Below, one piece after another: positions 1-6,857 of a DNA stretch of 6,857 nucleotides. The first letter of the stretch is position 1. Each line of letters starts with the position of its first letter. The stretch is from CAYWVR01 sp964461715. Lineage in GTDB: Bacteria > Planctomycetota > Phycisphaerae > FEN-1346. A model generated the notes under the pieces. It worked only from the letters and a program-made list of their open reading frames with translations, did not search any database and was not told where the DNA came from. The translations under genes were made by a program, and so were the position numbers. Location of the stretch: assembly GCA_964461715.1 (NCBI GenBank), contig CAYWVR010000072.1, forward strand, positions 1 through 6,857, read 5' to 3'.

Positions 1-81
1 GTGCACGAACGTCTTCCAGTAGTTCACGTCCACCTGCACGTGGGGGAACTCGGGGGGACGCTTCACGTACACCGTCTTCAT
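1..81 (-). other. Left-edge segment that reads as a different protein on the minus strand
   Basis: Read on the minus strand from 81 down to base 1, an ATG (79-81) opens a frame of about 27 codons that runs off the window and includes PEFPHVQVDVNYWKTFVH. The residue mix looks like real protein, whereas the plus-strand E2 frame over bases 2-58 holds a stop and no family similarity. From memory, DVN-W-K-(T/S)-FVH runs resemble the C-terminal part of GpA-type phage terminase large subunits, but no search was possible and this identity is weak. The stretch overlaps the E2 frame at about 59-81, so it may be a chimeric join, a recombination scar or chance. The ATG may simply be an internal Met. Confidence 0.3.
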
Positions 82-580
82 CGCCCATGCCGTCTGCCGC
101 GCCCTGCACGAGTTCTCCGGCCTCAACGCCTCCTGGACCGACGAGGGCATCCTCATCCGCTATCGTATCCACCTGGGGCTGGCCGTCTCGGTCGAGGACG
201 GGCTCGTCGTCCCGGTGATCCAGGACGCCGACAAGATGGACCTCCGGGAGCTGGCCGAGGCCGTCGGCCGCGTGGCCGAGAAGACGCGGGCCGGCAAGGT
301 CAGCCCACAGGACCTCGGGGAGGGGACCTTCACCATCACGAACCCGGGCGTCTTCGGGGCGGTCCTCTCGCCGCCGATCATCCACCCGCCCCAGGCCGCC
401 ATCCTCGCCACCGGCCGCATCGCCGACACCGCCGCCGTCGTCGAGGGCGGCCTGGCGGTTCGCAAGCGCATGTACCTGTCGCTCTCCTACGACCACCGCA
501 TCGTCGACGGGGCCGCCGCCGTCCGCTTCCTCCAGCACGTGCGCGGGATTCTTGAGGACGTGGACTTCGAGGGGGAGTGA
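59..580 (+). CDS. 2-oxoacid dehydrogenase E2 acyltransferase, C-terminal catalytic domain (5' partial)
   Basis: This is the C-terminal part (about 173 residues) of the E2 core enzyme, which moves an acyl group from lipoamide to CoA in pyruvate-, 2-oxoglutarate- or branched-chain-type dehydrogenase complexes. Seen: the family run LNASW near 140-155; TFTITNPGVFGAVLSPPIIH at about 329-388; and the active-site signature SYDHRIVDG, with the catalytic His codon at 494-496 and the Asp codon at 506-508. The TGA stop is 578-580. The lipoyl domain, the E1/E3-binding domain and the first part of the catalytic domain are missing. The frame is open only back to a TAG at 20-22, and family resemblance fades upstream of about base 59, so no start is assigned. 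A GTG at 215 is internal to the conserved fold and is not a real start. Substrate specificity cannot be decided from this fragment. It converges on recQ with a 4-base gap. Confidence 0.88.
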   Translation, partial: RFTYTVFIAHAVCRALHEFSGLNASWTDEGILIRYRIHLGLAVSVEDGLVVPVIQDADKMDLRELAEAVGRVAEKTRAGKVSPQDLGEGTFTITNPGVFGAVLSPPIIHPPQAAILATGRIADTAAVVEGGLAVRKRMYLSLSYDHRIVDGAAAVRFLQHVRGILEDVDFEGE

Positions 581-584
581 GGGT

Positions 585-3203
<2,619 letters not shown>

Positions 3204-3212
3204 GACGGCGAC

Positions 3213-3241
3213 AGACTATCGCCGCGCCCCGAAGGCGTCAA
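3213..3241 (-). promoter_or_regulatory. Probable sigma70-type promoter of recQ (near-leaderless)
   Basis: On the minus strand, TTGACG (bases 3241-3236, 5/6 to the -35 consensus) is followed by a 17-base spacer and TAGTCT (3218-3213, 3/6 to the -10 consensus). The recQ ATG begins only nine bases after the -10 hexamer, so transcription would start three to four bases before the start codon. This agrees with the absence of a Shine-Dalgarno there. The call rests on pattern only; the -10 is weak. Confidence 0.4.
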
Positions 3242-3248
3242 GGCACAC

Positions 3249-3277
3249 TTGGCCGCCGCGCCCCGAGACGGTATATT
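3249..3277 (+). promoter_or_regulatory. Promoter-like site pointing right, back-to-back with recQ promoter
   Basis: On the plus strand, TTGGCC (3249-3254, 4/6) and TATATT (3272-3277, 5/6) are separated by 17 bases, an AT-rich island in very GC-rich DNA. No intact gene starts just downstream; a stretch resembling a signal peptide lies at about 3301-3402. Its -35 element is only seven bases from the recQ -35, so the two sites would form a divergent promoter pair. It might be the orphan promoter of a lost gene. Confidence 0.35.
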
Positions 3278-3300
3278 CATTCCGCCGGGGCGCATCCTCC

Positions 3301-3402
3301 TTTCAAGCGCGCCTTGCTTTCCTGCTTACCCTCGCGCTCCTCCTGGCCGCGGGGGCGTTCGGCGGCGCCGCTCGCCACGCCGACGACTTCGCGGACGAAT
3401 GA
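3301..3402 (+). other. Signal-peptide-like reading frame without a start codon, possible gene remnant
   Basis: The plus frame ending at TGA 3400-3402 encodes FQARLAFLLTLALLLAAGAF followed by GGAARHADDFADE: a basic residue, about 15 hydrophobic residues, then small residues suited to signal peptidase, then an acidic tail. It looks like the first 35 or so residues of a secreted protein. No ATG, GTG or TTG occurs in frame between the promoter-like site at 3249-3277 and the hydrophobic core. The nearest in-frame ATG (3202) lies upstream of that promoter. It is most likely a remnant or chance; I do not recognise a family. Confidence 0.2.
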
Positions 3403-3423
3403 GCACGTCGCCGATGGGCCGCG

Positions 3424-3780
3424 TCACCGGGGTTTCGCCTCGCGGGCGCGCCTCTCGAACGCGAGCGACACGACCAGGACCGGGCACGCCGCCTTCCGCG
3501 TGATCGTCTCCGTCACGTTGCCGAAGAGGACCGTCTCCAGCGCCGTGTGCCCGTGGCGGGCCGGGACGATCCGGTCGACGTCGTGGGCGCGTGCGGCGCA
3601 AGCGGCTCATGCGGAGGCGGATTTCGACGGTGGGTGCCTCGCGGAGACGGCGGCGGCCGGCTGCGGAGGGAGGCGGAACGCCATCTCGGCCGGACCGAAC
3701 GCTTGGCCGCGGCCTTGACCAACCCCCGGCCCCCGAGACCGTGACCCATCCGAGAGGAAAAGGACCGGCACGATACAGGG
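3424..3780 (-). pseudogene. Universal stress protein (UspA family) pseudogene
   Basis: UspA-family proteins are small, often ATP-binding, cytoplasmic stress proteins of about 140-150 residues. The minus-strand frame from 3606 to the TGA at 3424-3426 encodes HDVDRIVPARHGHTALETVL, then FGNVTETITRKAACPVLVV. This is the usual USP ending, in which the ATP-binding pattern GxxGx9G(S/T) precedes the final strand CPVLVV. Here the first Gly is Ala and the last position is Asn. The same frame is broken by a TGA at 3609-3607. Just upstream, a USP-like run, EAPTVEIRLRM, lies in another frame (about 3640-3608). A USP-like N-terminal run, VPVLFLSDGS, occurs near 3771-3742 back in the first frame. The total length is too short. 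Together these indicate stop, frameshift and deletion. It lies between recQ and the diheme gene, both intact. The C-terminal assignment is good; the extent of the N-terminal part is uncertain. Confidence 0.55.
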
Positions 3781-3864
3781 CCCGAGGCGTTCAAATTGCG
3801 GGGCGGGGAATTGTCGGTTGCAGAGGTTGCGCCCCTCCGGTTGTCTCGTTTGGACTCAGACGAA

Positions 3865-3880
3865 GTTGGAGGTTGCCAAC
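3865..3880. other. Small inverted repeat abutting the ribosome binding site
   Basis: GTTGG (3865-3869) and CCAAC (3876-3880) are perfect arms around a six-base loop and end exactly where the AGGAGG begins. An 8-base direct repeat, GAGGTTGC, also occurs at 3823-3830 and 3869-3876. In the mRNA the hairpin could affect access to the ribosome binding site, or the DNA could be an operator half. At this size chance is quite possible. Confidence 0.2.
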
Positions 3881-3886
3881 AGGAGG
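3881..3886 (+). promoter_or_regulatory. Strong Shine-Dalgarno fixing the start at 3892
   Basis: A perfect AGGAGG lies five bases before the ATG at 3892-3894. It decides this start over a TTG at 3796 in the same frame. The choice also places the basic-plus-hydrophobic export signal close to the N-terminus. No convincing -35/-10 pair was found in the 100 bases upstream. Confidence 0.8.
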
Positions 3887-3891
3887 CTTGG

Positions 3892-6543
3892 ATGGCTGAG
3901 TCGGTGCGGCAGAATGGCGAGCGGCTAAATCCGGCCAAGCGACCGATCGCACGGGCCACGGTAGCGATCGTGCTGATCCTTGGGGTATCCACGCTCCAAG
4001 CCGGAAACGAGGGGTCCCCGAAGGCGGCTGACGCTTGGCAGATTGACGCCGCGCGGCTACGGAGGGCCTGGGAGGATGAGTACGCCAACCTCCAGTGGCA
4101 CATCGAGCATTTCACAGACCAGGCTCCCGACCGGCGGCGGCGGCTCGAGGCGGAGGTCTACCACCCAGAGGCGCTGATCCACCCGACGGACGCGGACCCG
4201 CTCGACGTCATCCTGCGCCGCACGCGGGCCCTGGCGGCGTATCTGACCCCCAAGGCGCCCGAGAAGTTGGCGGCCCCCACTGCGGAGCGGGAGCGGATTG
4301 CGAAGGCGGCCGAAGGGGCGTCGAAGGACGAGCGACGGGCCCTTTACTTCGAGGCCCGCAAGGTCCAACGCCGCATCGCGCTGACCAACCCGCTGATCGA
4401 TTTCGACAAGGTGCTGTGCAACAGGCTCCAAGTCGAAGGCGGCTCCCACATGTGTAACCAGTACCTGAAGGGGTCGCGCCAGGACCGGGTCGTGGTGGTC
4501 TCCGCCCCCTTTGCCGAGGAGACCTCCGCCCGCGACCTGCTGGCCAACGCCGTGTGCGAAAACGGGGAGTACGAGGGCAAGACCTTGCCGCCCGGTGCGT
4601 TCCTTCAGCCGGACCTCGATTTCGACGGCCGGCGGATCGCCTTCGCCTATGAGCGCAACCTCTACGTCGCGAACACCGACGGAACCGGGCTGCGGCAACT
4701 GACCTTCGAGGGCAAGGACTGGGACCCCTGCTGGTTGCCGAACGGCCGGCTTGTGTTCGTGTCGCTCCGGCGCGGCGGGAGCGGACGGTGCCACACCAAA
4801 CCCACCTTCACCATGTACGGGATGAAGGCCGACGGGACGGACCTCTTCCCGATCAGCTTCCACGAAACGAACGAGTGGCACCCCAGCGTGGACAACGACG
4901 GCATGCTGGTCTATTCGCGCTGGGACTACGTCGACCGCGACTCCGATATCGCCCACCACATCTGGTTCTGCTACCCGGACGGCCGCAACCCCCGCGCCCC
5001 GCACGGGAACTACCCGCACCCGCTGACGACGATCCCGGAGGTGTCGTGGTACGACAACCCGGGGGCCGGGCGGGGAAGCCGACCGTGGATGGAGATGAAC
5101 ATCCGGGCGATCCCCGGCTCCCAGCTCTACCTCGGCACGGCCGCGCCGCACCACGGCCGGGCGTTCGGGTCGCTGGTGATGATCGATCCGGCGGCGGCGG
5201 ACGACAATATCATGTCGCAGCTCAAGCGGATCACGCCCGAAGTGCCCTTCCCCGAGGCCGAGGTGCATGGTCTGGCGGGGCCTTACGGACCGGCCTGGCC
5301 GCTCAGCGAGGACGTATATCTCTGCGGCTGGGACCCGCGGGCCTTCCCCACGTACTGGGATATCACCGCACGGCGCGACCGCAAGACGGGCGAGGTCAAC
5401 AGGCACTGGTACAAACGCAAGGAGAAGGGCTACCCCCGGGCGATGGACCTGTATCTACTCGACAAGTTCGGCAATGCCGTGTTCCTGTTCGGTTTCGACG
5501 ACGGCACGTCCTGCGTCGACCCGATGCCCCTCCGCCCGCGCCCGAAACCGCCCGTCATTCCCACGGCCACGTGGCAGGGTGAGCGCAAGGGAACCGAAGG
5601 GCACACGCGAGCCACCATCTCCATCGCCGACGTGTACGTCTCGGATATGCCCTGGCCGGAAGGCACGTCCATCGAGCGGCTGCGGATCGTCCAGTTGTTC
5701 CCGTGCATTGAAAGCGTCGGCGCGCCCAGGACCTCCGCGGGAGAGGGCTCCAACGTGCGTATGTCGCTCGGCACGGTCCCCGTGGAGGACGACGGCAGCG
5801 CGTATTTCCAGGCGCCCGTGGGCAAGGCCATCTACTTCCAGGCCCTCGACGCCGACGGCGCTGCCGTGCATTCCATGCGGTCCAACACGTTTGTGCATCC
5901 GGGCGAGAACCTCTCCTGTGTCGGTTGCCACGAGGCGACCGACGGGCCCCCGCCGCCCAGGGGACAGCCAAAGGCCTTCCGCCGGGCGCCATCGATGCCC
6001 GAGCCGGAAGCGCTCGGACTCGAGCCGATCAGCTACTATCGCCACATCAAGCCCGTCTTCGAGAAGAGCTGCATTCCCTGCCACCGCAAGGCCGGCAAGG
6101 GACCGCAGGACATGAGCTACGATGCCTTGGCTTGGCGCGGCAAAGAATACAAAGACGTTCGCAAGCAGCACACGAAGGACGGCGGACCTCGGATGCTGTT
6201 TTACTTCCACGGCACCGGAAACGGGGCCATCGGCGACGCGTATGCGGGCGGCTCACGGACCATCCCCGGCTACGTTGGGGCCCGGTTCTCGAAGCTGGGC
6301 CGGGCGCTTCTGACCAACCACCGGAACAAGGCGTCCGAAGAGGACATTCGTAAGGTCACGCTGTGGTTGGACCTGAACTCGCACGAGTACGGGTCCTACG
6401 GAAAGGAAAACCACGAGCGTGAGCGTCAGGGCGAGCTGATCTGGCCCAAGTACGACGCCACGCCGCAGAACCCCCAAGGCCTCGAACTCGACCGCCCGAC
6501 CCTCCCCGGCCACGAGGCGCCGGCCGGCGGGGATGCGGAATGA
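3892..6543 (+). CDS. Exported diheme beta-propeller protein, hydrazine synthase alpha-like
   Basis: An 883-residue protein, probably periplasmic. Residues 1-37 look like a Sec signal: basic start (K16-R21), hydrophobic TVAIVLILGVSTLQA, cleavage likely after A37. Residues about 45-175 are charged and helical. From about 235 come PD40/TolB-like propeller strands (DFDGRRIAFA; VANTDGTGLRQLT; DWDPCWLPNGRLVFVS; HETNEWHPSVDNDGMLVYSR), with RWDYVDRDSDIAHH at 343-356. The C-terminal half carries CVGCH (676-680) and CIPCH (727-731), two c-type haem sites. Order, length and sequence fit the hydrazine-synthase-alpha-related family common in planctomycetes, usually annotated as PD40-domain or hypothetical proteins. 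Anammox HzsA, as I recall, has a Tyr three residues after the first CXXCH His as haem ligand; here that position is Thr683. No hzsB or hzsC is adjacent in this window, so true hydrazine synthesis is unlikely and the substrate is unknown. The gene stands alone on its strand and is followed by a hairpin. Confidence 0.85.
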   Translation: MAESVRQNGERLNPAKRPIARATVAIVLILGVSTLQAGNEGSPKAADAWQIDAARLRRAWEDEYANLQWHIEHFTDQAPDRRRRLEAEVYHPEALIHPTDADPLDVILRRTRALAAYLTPKAPEKLAAPTAERERIAKAAEGASKDERRALYFEARKVQRRIALTNPLIDFDKVLCNRLQVEGGSHMCNQYLKGSRQDRVVVVSAPFAEETSARDLLANAVCENGEYEGKTLPPGAFLQPDLDFDGRRIAFAYERNLYVANTDGTGLRQLTFEGKDWDPCWLPNGRLVFVSLRRGGSGRCHTKPTFTMYGMKADGTDLFPISFHETNEWHPSVDNDGMLVYSRWDYVDRDSDIAHHIWFCYPDGRNPRAPHGNYPHPLTTIPEVSWYDNPGAGRGSRPWMEMNIRAIPGSQLYLGTAAPHHGRAFGSLVMIDPAAADDNIMSQLKRITPEVPFPEAEVHGLAGPYGPAWPLSEDVYLCGWDPRAFPTYWDITARRDRKTGEVNRHWYKRKEKGYPRAMDLYLLDKFGNAVFLFGFDDGTSCVDPMPLRPRPKPPVIPTATWQGERKGTEGHTRATISIADVYVSDMPWPEGTSIERLRIVQLFPCIESVGAPRTSAGEGSNVRMSLGTVPVEDDGSAYFQAPVGKAIYFQALDADGAAVHSMRSNTFVHPGENLSCVGCHEATDGPPPPRGQPKAFRRAPSMPEPEALGLEPISYYRHIKPVFEKSCIPCHRKAGKGPQDMSYDALAWRGKEYKDVRKQHTKDGGPRMLFYFHGTGNGAIGDAYAGGSRTIPGYVGARFSKLGRALLTNHRNKASEEDIRKVTLWLDLNSHEYGSYGKENHERERQGELIWPKYDATPQNPQGLELDRPTLPGHEAPAGGDAE

Positions 6544-6557
6544 GCATGCGGCGGTTG

Positions 6558-6585
6558 GCCGAGCGCCGGCTCCAGGCGCCTCGGC
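6558..6585 (+). terminator. GC-rich hairpin just after the diheme gene
   Basis: GCCGAGCGCC (6558-6567) pairs with GGCGCCTCGGC (6575-6585) across a seven-base loop: ten base pairs with a single bulged C at 6579. It begins 15 bases after the stop codon, the expected place for a terminator or 3'-end stabiliser. No T tract follows, so it is not a textbook intrinsic terminator. Confidence 0.45.
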
Positions 6586-6603
6586 GCCCCGGCTTGCGGC
6601 GCG

Positions 6604-6620
6604 GCAAGTCTCCGACCTGC
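6604..6620. other. Short hairpin with three-base loop
   Basis: GCAAGTC (6604-6610), TCC, GACCTGC (6614-6620): a seven-position stem with one A/C mismatch and a three-base loop. It has the look of a dispersed short palindromic element, but only one copy was noticed here, so repeat status is a guess. Confidence 0.25.
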
Positions 6621-6700
6621 GCGACCCCCGCCCGAGCATGACGCATACGCAACCGTCCATGCTTCCAGGCGGCCCCTCCCGTTTTCCCGGCCGGACGCTC

Positions 6701-6735
6701 CGAATCGCCCCTGGCGGGACCCTCGGGGCGGTTCG
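6701..6735. other. Long-stem hairpin in the 3' intergenic region
   Basis: CGAATCGCCCC (6701-6711) pairs with GGGGCGGTTCG (6725-6735): an 11-pair stem with a single T/G wobble (6705 with 6731) and a 13-base loop (6712-6724). No T tract follows on either strand. It could be a transcription attenuator or leader structure for a gene beyond the right edge, a REP-like element, or a transcript end shared by both strands. Confidence 0.4.
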
Positions 6736-6835
6736 CGCGGTAAGATAGGCAAGCTGCGCGCGGCGCATTCGGTCCCCCCCGCGCCAAAGCCTGTACGAAT
6801 CCTCATCTTCAAGGGTACAAGTCACACGAAACCGA

Positions 6836-6857
6836 CCCCTTTTTGCCCCCTTTTGCC
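6836..6857. repeat. Imperfect tandem repeat at the right edge
   Basis: CCCCTTTTTGCC (6836-6847) is followed directly by CCCTTTTGCC (6848-6857) and then the window ends. C- and T-run tracts of this kind often flank REP-associated transposases in GC-rich environmental genomes, but nothing of such an element is visible here, so this is only a simple two-unit repeat. Confidence 0.35.

Larger units (their letters stand above)
6544..6857. other. 314-base stretch without a convincing gene
   Basis: Apart from the three hairpins and the edge repeat, nothing further is supported. An ATG overlapping the upstream stop (6540-6542) opens a 33-codon Arg-rich frame ending at 6641, with no family resemblance. 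Minus-strand frames here mostly continue as antisense of the diheme gene. The last 60 bases are clearly richer in A and T than the rest of the stretch. Confidence 0.5.

Noticed and set aside
1..555. Plus-strand 184-codon frame starting at the first base
   Set aside because: It overlaps the E2 frame carrying the HRIVDG active site; the translation is His/Arg/Pro-rich and unlike any protein.
3796..3891. Upstream TTG start adding 32 residues to the diheme protein
   Set aside because: It would bury the export signal and ignores the perfect AGGAGG five bases before the ATG at 3892; no ribosome site precedes the TTG.
3513..4115. Minus-strand 200-codon frame over the upstream region and start of the diheme gene
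   Set aside because: It crosses the signal peptide and Shine-Dalgarno of a well-supported gene and shows no family resemblance, except where it overlaps the USP pseudogene in the wrong frame.
4057..5406. Minus-strand open frame of about 449 codons opposite the diheme gene
   Set aside because: It is a shadow of the conserved propeller region on the plus strand, with biased composition (Val, Arg, Gly) and no motif.
3892..6543. Calling the gene hzsA and the organism an anammox bacterium
   Set aside because: The likely haem-ligand Tyr is absent, no hzsB/hzsC or other anammox gene is present, and related proteins occur in many non-anammox planctomycetes.
6540..6641. 33-codon frame overlapping the diheme stop (ATGA)
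   Set aside because: The ATGA overlap suggested coupling, but the product is Arg-rich without any fold or family signal and contains the terminator-like hairpin.
6253..6825. Minus-strand 190-codon frame over the right intergenic region
   Set aside because: Two fifths or more is antisense to the conserved C-terminus of the diheme protein, and the rest is low-complexity Arg/Gly/Ala sequence.

Overview
The window is GC-rich bacterial DNA with two complete genes, one gene cut off at the left edge, one decayed gene, and short non-coding stretches carrying promoter-like and hairpin elements. The best guess for the source is an uncultured planctomycete. This rests on the large secreted diheme protein related to the hydrazine synthase alpha subunit, a family I know mainly from Planctomycetota, and on the base composition. 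No rRNA or taxonomic marker is present, so it remains an inference.

Layout: (1) About 59-580, + strand: the C-terminal catalytic part of a 2-oxoacid dehydrogenase E2 acyltransferase. Homology stops abruptly near base 60, with an in-frame stop at 20-22; the first ~80 bases read better as another protein on the minus strand. (2) 585-3203, - strand: a complete RecQ-family DNA helicase of 872 residues. It has a zinc cluster and a winged-helix-like region, but ends in a proline-rich linker and HEAT-like helical repeats where HRDC would normally be. It converges on E2 with a 4-base gap. (3) 3204-3891: a 688-base interval with no intact gene. It holds back-to-back promoter-like sites, a stretch resembling a signal peptide without a start codon, and a universal-stress-protein pseudogene on the minus strand. 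(4) 3892-6543, + strand: an 883-residue exported protein with a beta-propeller-like middle and two CXXCH haem motifs. (5) 6544-6857: 314 bases without a convincing gene, holding three hairpins and a short imperfect repeat at the very edge.

The genes do not form an obvious shared pathway: central carbon metabolism, DNA repair or recombination, and a periplasmic cytochrome-like protein are simply neighbours. I see no defence island, CRISPR array, integrase or toxin-antitoxin pair, and no convincing new multi-gene system. The most unusual items are the RecQ C-terminal architecture, the solitary hydrazine-synthase-alpha-like protein, and the possible chimeric junction at the left end.
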